DNA of 64,000 nucleotides, taken from Streptomyces sp. NBC_01716 (GTDB lineage: Bacteria > Actinomycetota > Actinomycetes > Streptomycetales > Streptomycetaceae). Both the position numbers and the translations under genes were made by a program. Location: NCBI RefSeq assembly GCF_036248275.1, contig NZ_CP109181.1, positions 3,410,001 to 3,474,000 of the forward strand, in the 5' to 3' direction. Positions 9,807 to 20,003 of this stretch are shown piece by piece (the first letter of the stretch is position 1; the number at the start of each line of letters is the position of its first letter). The notes under the pieces were generated by a model. The model was not told the DNA's origin, did not search any database, and saw nothing but the letters and a program-made list of their open reading frames with translations.

Positions 9807-10643
9807 TCACGCCAGCGGGTCCGGCGCGGCCGTGACACCCAGCTCCGCCAGCTTCGCTTTACCGCCGTCGACCGCCGTCAGGACCAGGGGGCCGTCCTCC
9901 GTCAGGGCCACCGAGTGCTCCCAGTGCGAGGACCACGTGCCGTCGGTCGTGATGACCGTCCACTCGTCGGACAGGACCTCCGTGTGCGGCGTGCCGAGCG
10001 AGACCATCGGCTCGATCGCCAGGCAGAAGCCGGGGACCAGCTTCGGGCCCTTGCCGCGCTTGCGGGAGACGTAGTTCAGCAGATGCGGGTCCATGTGCAT
10101 CTGGGTGCCGATGCCGTGGCCGCCGTAGTCCTCGACGATGCCGTACTTGCCGCCGCCCGGCTTCGGCTGGCGGCGGATGTACGTCTCGATCGCCCGCGAG
10201 ACGTCGACCAGCCGGGCACCGCCGCGCATCGCCGCGATCCCCGCCCACATCGACCCCTCCGTCACGCGCGAGAGCTCGATCAGCTCCGGGGCGTGACCGC
10301 CGCCCACGAACGCCGTGAAGGCCGCGTCGCCGTGCCAGCCGTCCACGATCGCGCCGGCGTCGATCGAGATGATGTCGCCGTCCTTCAGTACGGTCGTGGT
10401 GTCCGGGATCCCGTGCACCACCACCTCGTTGACCGAGGTGCAGATCGTCGCGGGGAACCCGCCGTAACCGAGGAAGTTGGGCTTCGCGCCATGGTCGGCG
10501 AGGACCTTGCGCGCGACCTCGTCCAGGTCCTTCGTGGTGGCGCCGGGCACCGCGGCCTCGCCGGTGGCCGCGTGGATCGCGGCGACGACCAGCCCGGCCT
10601 CGCGCATCTTCGCGATCTGCTCGGGGGTCTTGATCTCCACCAT
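9807..10643 (-). CDS. map: Methionine aminopeptidase, type I
   Basis: 278 residues. It removes initiator Met cotranslationally. All five metal ligands are visible: the two Asp in SIDAGAIVDGWHGDAAF, the His in GGHGIGTQMH, the Glu in LAIEPMVSLG and the Glu in HWEHSVALTEDG. It begins MVEIKTPEQIAKMREAG at the ATG 10643; a GTG 18 nt upstream is possible but adds only six residues. It follows adk after 168 bp, in the usual secY-adk-map-infA order. Confidence 0.97.
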   Translation of the reverse strand: MVEIKTPEQIAKMREAGLVVAAIHAATGEAAVPGATTKDLDEVARKVLADHGAKPNFLGYGGFPATICTSVNEVVVHGIPDTTTVLKDGDIISIDAGAIVDGWHGDAAFTAFVGGGHAPELIELSRVTEGSMWAGIAAMRGGARLVDVSRAIETYIRRQPKPGGGKYGIVEDYGGHGIGTQMHMDPHLLNYVSRKRGKGPKLVPGFCLAIEPMVSLGTPHTEVLSDEWTVITTDGTWSSHWEHSVALTEDGPLVLTAVDGGKAKLAELGVTAAPDPLA

Positions 10644-10811
10644 GACGGCGGCCTGCCTCACTCGGTCGAAGAAACGTTGTCTCAGCCGCGCGGCGTCCGC
10701 GCGGGCACATCTACGGTAGTCGCCCGGACAGCAGTACGGCCGTGGTGCCCACTCGGGCGCCCCGGCCGTATCACTGTGCCGTACAAGGTGGTACCGCGCT
10801 GAGAACCGGAC

Positions 10812-11474
10812 CTAGGCGGCCCGGCCCCCCTCCTCCAGAGCCGCCATCGCGCGCTTGGTCACCTCGGCGACCTTGCCCAGCGCCGAGATGGTGACCACGA
10901 GGCCCTGCTCCCGGTAGTGGTCGATGATCGGCTCGGTCTGCGTGTGGTAGACCTCCAGCCGCGTGCGGACCGTCTCCTCGGAGTCGTCGTGCCGCTGGTA
11001 CAGCTCACCGCCGCACACATCACACACACCCTGCTCCTTCGGCGGGCTGTAGGTGAGGTGGAAGACGTGCGAGCTGTCCTTGCGGCAGGTGCGCCGACCG
11101 GCGATCCGCTTGACCACCTCGTCCTCGTCGACCTCCAGGTCCAGCACGGCGTCCAGATGCAGCCCCTCGGCCGTGAGCGCCTTGTCGAGCGCCTCGGCCT
11201 GGAAGACGTTGCGGGGAAAGCCGTCCAGAAGGAAGCCGTTCGCGGCGTCCGGCTGCCCCATCCGTTCCAGCGCCATCGCGATGGTGACCTCGTCGGGAAC
11301 CAGGTTCCCGGCGTTGATGTAGCTCTTCGCCTGTTTGCCGAGGTCGGTGCCCTGGCTCATGTTGGCGCGGAACAGATCACCGGTGGAGATGTGCGGAATG
11401 GAGAGGTTCTCGGCGAGGTACGCAGCCTGCGTTCCCTTGCCGGCACCGGGCGGTCCGACGAGGACAATTCGCAT
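10812..11474 (-). CDS. adk: Adenylate kinase
   Basis: 220 residues. It interconverts ATP, AMP and ADP. The P-loop GPPGAGKGTQAAYLAE is at residues 7-22, the AMP site LDGFPRN near residue 85, and the lid segment GRRTCRKDSSHVFH...GVCDVCG carries a C/H/C/C set suited to zinc. This is a long-lid form. The start codon overlaps the secY stop by one base (TGATG), implying coupled translation with secY. Confidence 0.98.
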   Translation of the reverse strand: MRIVLVGPPGAGKGTQAAYLAENLSIPHISTGDLFRANMSQGTDLGKQAKSYINAGNLVPDEVTIAMALERMGQPDAANGFLLDGFPRNVFQAEALDKALTAEGLHLDAVLDLEVDEDEVVKRIAGRRTCRKDSSHVFHLTYSPPKEQGVCDVCGGELYQRHDDSEETVRTRLEVYHTQTEPIIDHYREQGLVVTISALGKVAEVTKRAMAALEEGGRAA

Positions 11475-12793
11475 CAGCGGAGGAACCCTTCGTAATTACG
11501 CTGCTGGAGCTGGCTCTCGATCTGCTTCACGGTCTCCAGACCCACACCCACGATGATCAGGATGCTTGTCCCGCCGAACGGGAAGTTCTGGTTCGCGCCG
11601 CCGAAGCCTGCCAACGCCATCGTTGGGACGAGAGCGATCAACCCCAGGTACAGCGAGCCCGGCCAAGTGATCCGGTTGAGTACGTAACTCAGATACTCGG
11701 CAGTAGGTCGACCGGCCCGGATGCCCGGGATGAAGCCACCATACTTCTTCATGTTGTCCGCTACTTCTTCGGGGTTGAACGTGATGGCCACGTAGAAGAA
11801 GGCGAAGAACACGACCAGCACGAAGTAGGTCGCGATGTAGTACGGATGGTCACCCTTGATGAAGTGGGCTTCGATCCAGGTCTTCCAGCCCGACTGCGAG
11901 CTGGAGAACTGCGCGATCAGCGCCGGGATGTAGAGCAGCGACGACGCGAAGATGACGGGGATCACACCCGCCTGGTTCACCTTCAGCGGGATGTACGTGG
12001 ACGTACCGCCGTAGGACCTGCGGCCGATCATCCGCTTCGCGTACTGGACGGGGATCCGGCGCTGCGCCTGCTCGACGAAGACGACGAGACCCACCATCAC
12101 GAAGCCGATCAGAATGACCGTGCCGAACTCGATCCAGCCCTGGGCGAGCTTGCCGCTCTCCTTGATGGCCCACAGCGCGCCGGGGAAGCCGGCGGCGATG
12201 GAGATGAACATCAGGATGGACATGCCGTTGCCGATGCCCTTGTCGGTGATCATCTCACCGAGCCACATGACGGCGGCCGTACCGGCGGTCATCGTGATGA
12301 CCATCGTGACGGTGATGAAGATCGACTGGTCCGGAACGATCTCCGAGGCGACGGGGCAGCCGCTGAAGAGCGCGCCGCTGCGTGCGGTAGCCACCAGACC
12401 GGTGCCCTGGAGCACCGCGAGGGCGACTGTCAGGTATCGGGTGTACTGAGTGATCTTGGCCTGACCGGACTGCCCTTCCTTCTTGAGGGCTTCGAGTCGG
12501 GGGATGACCACGGTCAGCAGCTGCAGGATGATGCTTGCCGTGATGTACGGCATGATGCCGAGCGCGAAGATCGTAATCTGCAGCAGCGCTCCGCCGCTGA
12601 ACATGTTCACCAAGCCGAACAGGCTGTTGTTGCCCTTCTGGGCTGCGTCGACACACGTCTGAACGTTCTCGTAGCTGACGCCCGGGACGGGGATGTGCGC
12701 CCCGAACCGGTACAGCACGATGATGAACAGCGTGAAGAGCAGCTTCTTGCGCAGGTCGGGCGTCTTGAACGCCCGGGCGAACGCGGTGAGCAC
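11474..12793 (-). CDS. secY: Protein translocase channel subunit SecY
   Basis: 439 residues with ten predicted membrane helices, forming the SecYEG pore with the secE product encoded at 61 kb. Landmarks include YRFGAHIPVPGVSYENV in helix 1, NMFSGGALLQITIFALGIMPYI, the cytoplasmic-loop segment TYIPLKVNQAGVIPVIFASS and the C-terminal QLQQRNYEGFLR. GTG start at 12793. It is separated from rplO by 264 bp that include a strong hairpin, and coupled to adk downstream by TGATG. Confidence 0.99.
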   Translation of the reverse strand: MLTAFARAFKTPDLRKKLLFTLFIIVLYRFGAHIPVPGVSYENVQTCVDAAQKGNNSLFGLVNMFSGGALLQITIFALGIMPYITASIILQLLTVVIPRLEALKKEGQSGQAKITQYTRYLTVALAVLQGTGLVATARSGALFSGCPVASEIVPDQSIFITVTMVITMTAGTAAVMWLGEMITDKGIGNGMSILMFISIAAGFPGALWAIKESGKLAQGWIEFGTVILIGFVMVGLVVFVEQAQRRIPVQYAKRMIGRRSYGGTSTYIPLKVNQAGVIPVIFASSLLYIPALIAQFSSSQSGWKTWIEAHFIKGDHPYYIATYFVLVVFFAFFYVAITFNPEEVADNMKKYGGFIPGIRAGRPTAEYLSYVLNRITWPGSLYLGLIALVPTMALAGFGGANQNFPFGGTSILIIVGVGLETVKQIESQLQQRNYEGFLR

Positions 12794-12986
12794 GGTGCCT
12801 CCTGCGACCCCCGCGCTCGCGCGTCAAGGGTGACGGTCTTGAGGATCGACGGATACATATCAGGCAAAAAGCCACGCGACCACCCCTGCGGAGAGTCCGC
12901 GTGGCTCGGGGTCCGGGGGCGGACCCCCGGGTTCATACAGCAATAGTGCACGCCACCTTACCGGCGTACCTGCTCCCCTGGAACGA

Positions 12987-13026
12987 CCAACCGGGGATGC
13001 CCCTTTTGAGAGGCACCCCCGGTTGG
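12987..13026 (-). terminator. Hairpin between rplO and secY
   Basis: A 15-bp stem with one G-U pair (left arm 12987-13001, right arm 13012-13026) closes on a TTTTGAGA-type loop, 31 nt past the rplO stop. With only a modest T content after it, it may be a partial terminator separating the spc ribosomal genes from secY-adk-map. Confidence 0.55.
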
Positions 13027-13057
13027 TGTTCAGTCCATCGAATTCGTCCGAGACGTC

Positions 13058-13513
13058 TCAGACGAGTTCGGTGACGGAGCCGCCGGCGGCGGCAATCTTC
13101 TCCTTGGCGGAGCCGGAAGCGGCGTCAACCGAAACCGTCAGTGCCACGGAGATCTCGCCCTGGCCCAGGACCTTGACGAGGCTGTTCTTACGGACCGCGC
13201 CCTTGTCGACCAGATCGGCCACAGTGACCTCGCCACCCTGCGGGTAGAGCTCGGCCAGCTTGTCCAGGTTCACGACCTGGTACTCGGTGCGGAACGGGTT
13301 CTTGAAGCCCTTGAGCTTCGGGAGACGCATGTGGAGGGGCATCTGCCCGCCCTCGAAGCGCTCCGGAACCTGGTAACGGGCCTTGGTGCCCTTGGTGCCA
13401 CGACCCGCGGTCTTGCCCTTGGACGCCTCGCCACGGCCCACACGGGTCTTGGCGGTCTTGGCTCCGGGGGCAGGACGGAGGTTGTGGACCTTCAGCGGCT
13501 TCTGCTCCGCCAT
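13058..13513 (-). CDS. rplO: 50S ribosomal protein L15 (uL15)
   Basis: 151 residues. It begins [19 protein letters not shown] and contains [20 protein letters not shown] and [20 protein letters not shown], the L15 signatures. The start at 13513 leaves a one-base gap to the rpmD stop at 13515, so the two are translationally coupled. It is followed by a hairpin and then secY. Confidence 0.98.
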   Translation of the reverse strand: MAEQKPLKVHNLRPAPGAKTAKTRVGRGEASKGKTAGRGTKGTKARYQVPERFEGGQMPLHMRLPKLKGFKNPFRTEYQVVNLDKLAELYPQGGEVTVADLVDKGAVRKNSLVKVLGQGEISVALTVSVDAASGSAKEKIAAAGGSVTELV

Positions 13514-13514
13514 G

Positions 13515-13697
13515 TCAGTCGACCTCCTCAACCGTCACGAGGTGCCGCACGGTGTTGGCCATGCCGCGGAACTCGGGACGGTCTTCCTTGACAACCACGT
13601 CGTTGACCCGCTTGAGGCCGAGCGAACGAAGGGTCTCGCGGTGGTTCTGCTTGCTGCCGATGTACGACTTCGTCTGCGTGATCTTGAGACGGGCCAT
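13515..13697 (-). CDS. rpmD: 50S ribosomal protein L30 (uL30)
   Basis: 60 residues: [20 protein letters not shown], then [14 protein letters not shown] and a C-terminal [11 protein letters not shown]. It is a complete short bacterial L30. The ATG overlaps the rpsE stop by one base (TGATG); a GTG one codon upstream would add a single residue. Confidence 0.98.
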   Translation of the reverse strand: MARLKITQTKSYIGSKQNHRETLRSLGLKRVNDVVVKEDRPEFRGMANTVRHLVTVEEVD

Positions 13698-14299
13698 CAC
13701 GCACCCGCTCCCGCACGCGCCCTGAGCAGAGCCGCGGGGGCGACGTCCTCAAGGGGCAGACCGCGGCGGGCCGCGATCTCCTCGGGACGCTGCAGACCCT
13801 GAAGGGCCGCCACGGTCGCGTGCACGATGTTGATCGGGTTCGACGAACCGAGCGACTTCGACAGGATGTCGTGGACGCCGGCGCACTCGAGCACCGCACG
13901 CACCGGGCCACCGGCGATGACGCCGGTACCGGGGGACGCGGGCTTGAGCAGGACGACGCCCGCCGCCTTCTCACCCTGGATCGGGTGCGGGATGGTGCCC
14001 TGGATACGGGGGACCTTGAAGAAGTGCTTCTTGGCCTCCTCAACACCCTTGGCGATGGCGGCCGGCACCTCCTTGGCCTTGCCGTAACCGACACCCACGG
14101 TGCCGTCACCGTCGCCCACCACGACCAGCGCGGTGAAGCTGAAGCGACGACCACCCTTCACGACCTTGGCGACACGGTTGATCGCGACGACACGCTCGAC
14201 GTACGCGGTCTTCTCGGCGGCAGCGCCACCGTCACGGCCCTTCCGGTCCCGCCGCTCGCCGCCACCGGCACCGCTTCCGCGGCGCTGGGGTCCAGCCAT
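13697..14299 (-). CDS. rpsE: 30S ribosomal protein S5 (uS5)
   Basis: 200 residues. After a basic Gly/Arg-rich leader of about 30 residues the S5 fold begins with [20 protein letters not shown], followed by [14 protein letters not shown] and the C-terminal [19 protein letters not shown]5 contributes to decoding accuracy at the mRNA entry channel. It lies between rplR and rpmD in canonical order. Confidence 0.99.
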   Translation of the reverse strand: MAGPQRRGSGAGGGERRDRKGRDGGAAAEKTAYVERVVAINRVAKVVKGGRRFSFTALVVVGDGDGTVGVGYGKAKEVPAAIAKGVEEAKKHFFKVPRIQGTIPHPIQGEKAAGVVLLKPASPGTGVIAGGPVRAVLECAGVHDILSKSLGSSNPINIVHATVAALQGLQRPEEIAARRGLPLEDVAPAALLRARAGAGA

Positions 14300-14345
14300 T
14301 GGATTTACCTCTCTCTGTTACGTCCGCTAGCTCCGGAACCGGGGC

Positions 14346-14729
14346 TTAGAACTTCAGCCCGGCTTCACGGGCGGCGTCAGCCAGAGCGGCAATCCGCCCG
14401 GCGTACTGGTTGCCACCACGGTCGAACACGACGGCCTCGATACCGGCGGCCTTGGCGCGCTCGGCGACCAGGGCACCCACCCGCTGTGCCTGGGCGCTCT
14501 TGTCGCCCTCGCCACCGCGGATCGAGGTGTCCAGGGTCGACGCCGAAGCGAGCGTGTGGCCCGCGATGTCGTCGATGACCTGGGCCACCATGTGGCGGTT
14601 GGAACGCGTCACAACGAGCCGGGGGCGCGCCTGCGTGCCCGAGACCTTCTTGCGTACGCGGATGTGCCGGCGCTTGATGGCAGCGGCCTTGTAGGCCTTG
14701 CCCTTGGCGATCTTCACACCGTATGCCAT
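14346..14729 (-). CDS. rplR: 50S ribosomal protein L18 (uL18)
   Basis: 127 residues. [39 protein letters not shown] and [20 protein letters not shown] are diagnostic of L18, a 5S rRNA-binding protein. The start at 14729 is two bases from the rplF stop at 14732, so it is coupled to rplF. Confidence 0.99.
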   Translation of the reverse strand: MAYGVKIAKGKAYKAAAIKRRHIRVRKKVSGTQARPRLVVTRSNRHMVAQVIDDIAGHTLASASTLDTSIRGGEGDKSAQAQRVGALVAERAKAAGIEAVVFDRGGNQYAGRIAALADAAREAGLKF

Positions 14730-14731
14730 GG

Positions 14732-15271
14732 CTACTTACCCGCCTTTCCGACCTTGCGGCGGATGACCTCGCCGGCGTACTTGACGCCCTTGGCCTTGTA
14801 CGGGTCGGGCTTCCGCAGCTTGCGGATGTTCGCCGCGACCTCGCCGACCTTCTGCTTGTCGATGCCCTCGACACTGAGCTTCGTCGGGGACTCGACCTTG
14901 AAGGTGATGCCTTCGGGCGCCTCGACGGTGATCGGGTGGCTGTATCCGAGCGCGAACTCCAGGTTGGAGCCCTTCGCCTGGACGCGGTAGCCGACACCGC
15001 TGATTTCGAGCGCCTTGGTGTATCCCTGGGTCACACCGGTGATCATGTTCGCCACCAGCGTGCGGGACAGGCCGTGGAGGGCCTTGTTCTGACGCTCGTC
15101 GTTCGGGCGCAGCACCTTGAGGGTGCCGTCGTCGCCCTTGGTGACCTCGATCGGCGCCGCCACGGTGTGCGAGAGGGAACCCTTGGGGCCCTTCACCGCG
15201 ACCGTACGGCCGTCGATGGTGACGTCCACACCGGTGGGAACCTGGATGGGGAGCTTGCCGATTCGCGACAT
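14732..15271 (-). CDS. rplF: 50S ribosomal protein L6 (uL6)
   Basis: 179 residues with the two-domain L6 repeat: [20 protein letters not shown] at the start, [18 protein letters not shown] in the middle and [20 protein letters not shown] near the end. It is placed after rpsH, with a 21-nt gap. Confidence 0.99.
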   Translation of the reverse strand: MSRIGKLPIQVPTGVDVTIDGRTVAVKGPKGSLSHTVAAPIEVTKGDDGTLKVLRPNDERQNKALHGLSRTLVANMITGVTQGYTKALEISGVGYRVQAKGSNLEFALGYSHPITVEAPEGITFKVESPTKLSVEGIDKQKVGEVAANIRKLRKPDPYKAKGVKYAGEVIRRKVGKAGK

Positions 15272-15292
15272 GAGCTTTTCCTCCGTTCCCGA

Positions 15293-15691
15293 CTACCAGA
15301 CGTAGGCGAGGACTTCCCCACCTACGCCCTTCTTGCCTGCCTGCTGGCCCGTCAGAAGACCGTGGGACGTGGAGATGATCGCCACGCCCAGGCCGCCGAG
15401 CACCTTGGGCAGGTTGGTGGACTTGGCATACACGCGCAGACCCGGCTTCGAGATGCGCTTGATGCCGGCGATCGAACGCTCGCGGTTCGGGCCGAACTTC
15501 AGCTCAAGGGTGAGGCTCTTGCCGACCTCGGCGTCCTCGACCTTCCAGCCGGTGATGAAGCCCTCCTGCTGGAGGATCTCCGCGATGTGCGACTTGATCT
15601 TGCTGTGCGGCATCTCGACGGTGTCGTGATACGCCGAGTTCGCGTTACGCAGACGCGTGAGCATGTCTGCGATGGGATCAGTCATGGTCAT
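15293..15691 (-). CDS. rpsH: 30S ribosomal protein S8 (uS8)
   Basis: 132 residues. It begins [20 protein letters not shown]; the C terminus is [20 protein letters not shown] then VLAYVW. The ATG at 15691 is preferred; a second ATG six bases later would also fit. The 264-bp gap to rpsN upstream contains only a short hairpin (15913-15929) and no gene. Confidence 0.99.
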   Translation of the reverse strand: MTMTDPIADMLTRLRNANSAYHDTVEMPHSKIKSHIAEILQQEGFITGWKVEDAEVGKSLTLELKFGPNRERSIAGIKRISKPGLRVYAKSTNLPKVLGGLGVAIISTSHGLLTGQQAGKKGVGGEVLAYVW

Positions 15692-15955
15692 GAATTGGCC
15701 TTCGGCCTCTCTCGCCGGGGTTTCCTGTATGCGCCATCCCTCTCCCCGCTCGATGGCGGGACGGGTGCGGTGCGGGGACCTACGGCGTAGTAAGTTTTGG
15801 GCGCCGGACGCCCAACCCCGCAAGCCTACGGCATGTGGGGCAGGGCATCCGCCGACCAGTTGCTTACCGAGAGCGTCTGGTTGATTCTCGAATCCAATCC
15901 GCCGGCCGTAGGCCGCCCTTGAGGGGCGGTGGTCGGGTGACGGGTGGGCGGAGAA

Positions 15956-16141
15956 CTACCAGGAGCTCTTGGTGACGCCCGGCAGCTCGCCGCGGTGTGC
16001 CATCTCACGAAGGCAGACACGGCAGAGGCCGAACTTGCGGTAGACGGAGTGGGGGCGCCCGCAGCGCTGGCAGCGGGTGTAACCGCGCACGCCGAACTTC
16101 GGCTTGCGGGCGGCCTTAGCGATCAGAGCCTTCTTCGCCAC
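15956..16141 (-). CDS. rpsN: 30S ribosomal protein S14, zinc-binding type Z (uS14)
   Basis: 61 residues. [20 protein letters not shown] then [16 protein letters not shown] shows the CxxC...CxxC zinc ribbon, so this is the short C+ form. It is two bases downstream of rplE, indicating coupling. Confidence 0.99.
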   Translation of the reverse strand: MAKKALIAKAARKPKFGVRGYTRCQRCGRPHSVYRKFGLCRVCLREMAHRGELPGVTKSSW

Positions 16142-16143
16142 GG

Positions 16144-16704
16144 TCAGTTCTCCTTGAACGGGAAGCCGAGGTGACGAAGGAGGGCACGACCCTCGTCGTC
16201 GTTGGTCGCCGTGGTCACCACGGTGATGTCCATGCCCCGGACCCGGTCGATCTTGTCCTGGTCGATCTCGTGGAACATGACCTGCTCCGTGAGACCGAAG
16301 GTGTAGTTGCCACGGCCGTCGAACTGCTTCGGCGACAGGCCGCGGAAGTCACGGATACGCGGCAGCGCGAGCGACAGCGTACGGTCCAGGAACTCCCACA
16401 TGCGGTCACCGCGGAGGGTGACGTGGCAGCCGATCGGCTGCCCCTCGCGCAGCTTGAACTGCGCGATCGACTTGCGGGCCTTGGTCACGGCCGGCTTCTG
16501 GCCGGTGATCGTGGTGAGGTCCTTGATGGCACCCTCGATCAGCTTGGAGTCGCGGGCGGCGTCGCCCACACCCATGTTGACCACGATCTTGACGAGACCG
16601 GGGATCTGCATGACGTTCTCGTACGAGAACTCCTCACGCAGCTTGCCGGCGATCTCCTCGCGGTAGCGCAGCTTCAGACGCGGCGCGGTGGTGGTGGTCG
16701 TCAT
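16144..16704 (-). CDS. rplE: 50S ribosomal protein L5 (uL5)
   Basis: 186 residues. Key segments are [40 protein letters not shown] and [21 protein letters not shown]5 binds 5S rRNA and contacts S13. The start overlaps the rplX stop by one base. Confidence 0.99.
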   Translation of the reverse strand: MTTTTTAPRLKLRYREEIAGKLREEFSYENVMQIPGLVKIVVNMGVGDAARDSKLIEGAIKDLTTITGQKPAVTKARKSIAQFKLREGQPIGCHVTLRGDRMWEFLDRTLSLALPRIRDFRGLSPKQFDGRGNYTFGLTEQVMFHEIDQDKIDRVRGMDITVVTTATNDDEGRALLRHLGFPFKEN

Positions 16705-17027
16705 CAGATGTCCTCACCGGTCCGCTTGGCAACGCGGATCTTGTTGCCCTCGTCGTCAAAGCGGTACCCGACGCGGGTGGCGACCTTCTTGCCGTCCTTC
16801 TCCACGACCAGCTGAACGTTGCTGACGTGGACAGGGGCCTCGGTCGTCACGATGCCGCCGGTCTGCGAACCACGAGCGGTCTGGCCGGCCTTGGTGTGCT
16901 TCTTGACCCGGTTGACACCCTCGACGAGGACGCGGTCCTGCGTGGGGTAGGCCACGATGACCTTGCCCTGCTTGCCCTTGTCCTTGCCGGTGATGACCTG
17001 AACCAGGTCGCCCTTCTTGATCTTCAT
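16704..17027 (-). CDS. rplX: 50S ribosomal protein L24 (uL24)
   Basis: 107 residues with the KOW motif near the N terminus: [20 protein letters not shown], then [19 protein letters not shown]. It ends [20 protein letters not shown] followed by EDI. Coupled at both ends: two bases after rplN, overlapping rplE by one. Confidence 0.99.
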   Translation of the reverse strand: MKIKKGDLVQVITGKDKGKQGKVIVAYPTQDRVLVEGVNRVKKHTKAGQTARGSQTGGIVTTEAPVHVSNVQLVVEKDGKKVATRVGYRFDDEGNKIRVAKRTGEDI

Positions 17028-17029
17028 GC

Positions 17030-17398
17030 TTACAGCACCTCCGGCGCGAGCGAGATGATCTTCATGAACTTCTTCTCGCGCAGCTCACGGCCCACCGGGC
17101 CGAAGATACGGGTGCCACGAGGGTCGCCGTCGTTCTTCAGAATGACGGCGGCGTTCTCGTCGAAGCGGATGTACGAGCCGTCCTGGCGGCGGCGCTCCTT
17201 CACGGTGCGAACGATGACCGCCTTGATGACGTCACCCTTCTTCACGTTGCCACCGGGGATCGCGTCCTTGACGGTGGCGACGATGACGTCACCGATACCC
17301 GCGTAGCGGCGACCCGAGCCACCGAGAACACGGATGCAAAGGATCTCCTTGGCACCAGTGTTGTCGGCGACACGCAGTCGCGACTCCTGCTGGATCAC
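17030..17398 (-). CDS. rplN: 50S ribosomal protein L14 (uL14)
   Basis: 122 residues, the invariant length. [20 protein letters not shown] at the N terminus and [20 protein letters not shown] near the C terminus. GTG start at 17398. It is separated from rpsQ by 119 bp containing a 12-bp stem, which may mark the S10/spc operon border. Confidence 0.99.
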   Translation of the reverse strand: MIQQESRLRVADNTGAKEILCIRVLGGSGRRYAGIGDVIVATVKDAIPGGNVKKGDVIKAVIVRTVKERRRQDGSYIRFDENAAVILKNDGDPRGTRIFGPVGRELREKKFMKIISLAPEVL

Positions 17399-17426
17399 GT
17401 CTATCTCCTGATCGTCTGCCGGTTCC

Positions 17427-17462
17427 CGGCGGGGGCCGTCCTCTTACGGCCGGCCCCCGCCG
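17427..17462 (-). terminator. Hairpin between rpsQ and rplN
   Basis: A perfect 12-bp stem (CGGCGGGGGCCG with CGGCCCCCGCCG) and a 12-nt loop, lying 56 nt past the rpsQ stop. No T tract follows on the minus strand. It may attenuate transcription between the S10 and spc gene groups or act in mRNA processing. Confidence 0.45.
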
Positions 17463-17517
17463 AGCCTGGCGGAACTACTCCCAGAGAATGCCCTGGGAGG
17501 GATTACTGCGGCCTGGA

Positions 17518-17808
17518 CTACTTGGCCTTCTCAAGGATCTCGACGATGCGCCAGCGCTTCGTCGCGGACAGCGGCCGGGTCTCCATGAGGAGGACACGGT
17601 CGCCGATCCCGGCGGCGTTCTGCTCGTCGTGCGCCTTGAGCTTGTTCGTACGGCGGATGACCTTGCCGTACAGGGCGTGCTTCACGCGGTCCTCGACAGC
17701 GACGACGACGGTCTTGTCCATCTTGTCGCTGACGACGAGACCCTCACGGGTCTTGCGGAATCCGCGCTCGCTCTTCGCGGTCGTCTCGGTCACGTTGCTC
17801 TCAGTCAT
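17518..17808 (-). CDS. rpsQ: 30S ribosomal protein S17 (uS17)
   Basis: 96 residues. [40 protein letters not shown] and [17 protein letters not shown] identify S17. An N-terminal extension ([14 protein letters not shown]) precedes the OB fold. It overlaps rpmC by one base. Confidence 0.99.
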   Translation of the reverse strand: MTESNVTETTAKSERGFRKTREGLVVSDKMDKTVVVAVEDRVKHALYGKVIRRTNKLKAHDEQNAAGIGDRVLLMETRPLSATKRWRIVEILEKAK

Positions 17809-18032
17809 CAGGCGCTCTCCACCGTCTCGATGCCCAGCTCGCGCTCACGCATCAGGGTGTAGATCCGCGCGATGTCCTTCCGGACCAGCTTCAGCCGGCC
17901 GTGGTTCTCAAGCTGACCGGTCGCCGCCTGGAAGCGGAGGTTGAACAGCTCTTCCTTGGCCTCGCGAAGCTTGTCGACAAGCTCCTCGTTGCCCAGTTCA
18001 CGCAGCTCGGACGCCTTGGTAACGGCCGCCAT
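17808..18032 (-). CDS. rpmC: 50S ribosomal protein L29 (uL29)
   Basis: 74 residues, two helices: [20 protein letters not shown] then [19 protein letters not shown] and [21 protein letters not shown]29 lines the peptide tunnel exit. The ATG at 18032 overlaps the rplP stop (TGATG); the GTG one codon upstream would add one residue. Confidence 0.98.
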   Translation of the reverse strand: MAAVTKASELRELGNEELVDKLREAKEELFNLRFQAATGQLENHGRLKLVRKDIARIYTLMRERELGIETVESA

Positions 18033-18451
18033 CACGACTCACCTGCCTCGCGCCGAACGATGCGGCACTTCATCGGAAGCTTGTGGGCGGCGCGGGTGAG
18101 CGCCTCCTTGGCAACCTTCTCGTTCGGGTAGGACAGCTCGAACATCACCCGGCCGGGCTTGACGTTCGCGATCCACCACTCGGGAGAACCCTTACCGGAA
18201 CCCATGCGGGTCTCGGCGGGCTTCTTCGTGAGCGGACGGTCCGGGTAGATGTTGATCCAGACCTTGCCGCCACGCTTGATGTGGCGGGTCATCGCGATAC
18301 GAGCCGCCTCGATCTGGCGGTTCGTCACGTACGCCGGGGTCAGCGCCTGGATGCCGTACTCGCCGAACGCAACCTGCGTACCACCCTTGGACATTCCGCT
18401 GCGCTTCGGGTGGTGCTGCTTGCGGTGCTTGACCCTACGGGGGATCAGCAT
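18032..18451 (-). CDS. rplP: 50S ribosomal protein L16 (uL16)
   Basis: 139 residues, the standard length. It begins [20 protein letters not shown] and contains [20 protein letters not shown] and [19 protein letters not shown], diagnostic of L16. The ATG at 18451 lies five bases from the rpsC stop. The longer frame to 18865 is a shadow across rpsC. Confidence 0.98.
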   Translation of the reverse strand: MLIPRRVKHRKQHHPKRSGMSKGGTQVAFGEYGIQALTPAYVTNRQIEAARIAMTRHIKRGGKVWINIYPDRPLTKKPAETRMGSGKGSPEWWIANVKPGRVMFELSYPNEKVAKEALTRAAHKLPMKCRIVRREAGES

Positions 18452-18456
18452 TTCGG

Positions 18457-19317
18457 TCAGGCCTCCGTTCCGCCGGTAGAAGTGGGCGCGGCCTCCGCTG
18501 CCGGAGCAGCCGTGGCACCGGCCTTCGCCGACTCGGGAGCCTCGGCACCCGGAGCCTGCTGCGGCTTGCGGCCACCACGACCGCCGCGCTCGCCACCGCG
18601 GCCACCGCGGCCGGCGGGGCGGTCGCTGCCGCCGCCACGGGCCGGACGGTTGCCCGCGCGCGCCGCGGCGTTCTCGGCGCGCACCTCGGCGATGTTCTTG
18701 ACGTCGCCCTTGTAGATCCAGACCTTCACGCCGATACGGCCGAAGGTCGTCTTGGCCTCGAAGAAGCCGTAGTCGACGTTGGCACGGAGCGTGTGCAGGG
18801 GCACGCGGCCCTCGCGGTAGAACTCCGAGCGCGACATCTCGGCGCCGCCGAGGCGGCCACCGCACTGGATCTTGATGCCCTTGGCGCCGGCCTTCATCGT
18901 CGACTGCATGCTCTTGCGCATGGCGCGACGGAAGGAGACACGCGAGGACAGCTGCTCGGCGACGGCCTGGGCCACCAGCTGAGCGTCCACCTCGGGGTTC
19001 TTGACCTCAAGGATGTTCAGCTGGACCTGCTTGCCGGTCAGCTTCTCCAGCTCGCCGCGGATACGGTCGGCCTCGGCGCCGCGGCGGCCGATGACGATGC
19101 CCGGACGTGCGGTGTGGATGTCCACGCGGACGCGGTCACGGGTGCGCTCGATCTCCACCTTGGAGATACCGGCACGCTCCATCCCCTTCGTCATCATGCG
19201 ACGAATGGCGACGTCTTCCTTGACGTAGTCCTTGTACAGCTTGTCGGCATACCAGCGGGACTTGAAGTCCGTGGTGATACCGAGCCGGAACCCATGCGGG
19301 TTAACCTTCTGGCCCAT
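18457..19317 (-). CDS. rpsC: 30S ribosomal protein S3 (uS3)
   Basis: 286 residues. The KH domain carries [20 protein letters not shown], and the C-terminal domain has [20 protein letters not shown]. After about residue 215 comes a low-complexity tail rich in Gly, Arg and Ala ([20 protein letters not shown]), longer than E. coli S3 and usual for Actinobacteria. It overlaps rplV by one base. Confidence 0.99.
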   Translation of the reverse strand: MGQKVNPHGFRLGITTDFKSRWYADKLYKDYVKEDVAIRRMMTKGMERAGISKVEIERTRDRVRVDIHTARPGIVIGRRGAEADRIRGELEKLTGKQVQLNILEVKNPEVDAQLVAQAVAEQLSSRVSFRRAMRKSMQSTMKAGAKGIKIQCGGRLGGAEMSRSEFYREGRVPLHTLRANVDYGFFEAKTTFGRIGVKVWIYKGDVKNIAEVRAENAAARAGNRPARGGGSDRPAGRGGRGGERGGRGGRKPQQAPGAEAPESAKAGATAAPAAEAAPTSTGGTEA

Positions 19318-19664
19318 TACCGGGTTCCTTCCTTGCTGCTGACGACCACGGTGATGTGGCTGGTCCGCTTACGGATCCGGTAGGCGCGGCCCTGGGCACG
19401 CGGCCGGAACCGCTTCAGGGTCGGACCCTCGTCCACGTACGCCTCGCTGATGACCAGCGAAGTGGCGTCGGAGTGGTCGTAGTTGTGCGCGGCGTTGGCA
19501 ATGGCGCTGTCCAGCACCTTGCCGACCGGCACGCTCGCGGCCTGCGGGGCGAAACGCAGGACCGCCTGAGCCTCCGTGGCGTCCATGCCACGGATGAGGT
19601 CCACCACGCGGCGGGCCTTCATGGGCGTGACGCGGATGTACCGCGCCTGGGCCCTGGCTTCCAT
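19317..19664 (-). CDS. rplV: 50S ribosomal protein L22 (uL22)
   Basis: 115 residues. [20 protein letters not shown] at the start and [20 protein letters not shown] at the C terminus. The beta-hairpin lines the exit tunnel. I chose the ATG at 19664 (GAAGGGA upstream) by comparison with the family; an in-frame ATG at 19688 would add eight residues. Confidence 0.98.
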   Translation of the reverse strand: MEARAQARYIRVTPMKARRVVDLIRGMDATEAQAVLRFAPQAASVPVGKVLDSAIANAAHNYDHSDATSLVISEAYVDEGPTLKRFRPRAQGRAYRIRKRTSHITVVVSSKEGTR

Positions 19665-19707
19665 GGTTGTCCCTTCGGTGTAAGTCATAGTCGTTTCCAC
19701 CCCGCGG

Positions 19708-19989
19708 TTAGCGGCGCTTCGACTTCCGGTCGTCCTTGACGTGGCCGCGGAAGGTGCGAGTCGGCGAGAACTCGCCGAGCTTGTGGCCGACCATCGACTC
19801 GGTGACGAACACCGGGACATGGATCTTGCCGTTGTGCACCGCGATGGTGTGGCCCAGCATTGCCGGGACGATCATCGAGCGACGGGACCAGGTCTTGATG
19901 ACGTTCTTGGTGCCAGCTTCGTTCTGGACGTCCACCTTCTTGATGAGGTGGCCGTCGACGAAGGGCCCCTTCTTGAGACTGCGCGGCAT
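19708..19989 (-). CDS. rpsS: 30S ribosomal protein S19 (uS19)
   Basis: 93 residues. [20 protein letters not shown] at the start; [20 protein letters not shown] and [20 protein letters not shown] follow. The start codon is ATG at 19989; the frame running back to 20094 is a shadow of rplB. Confidence 0.99.
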   Translation of the reverse strand: MPRSLKKGPFVDGHLIKKVDVQNEAGTKNVIKTWSRRSMIVPAMLGHTIAVHNGKIHVPVFVTESMVGHKLGEFSPTRTFRGHVKDDRKSKRR

Positions 19990-20003
19990 CTGAAAACCCG
20001 CTC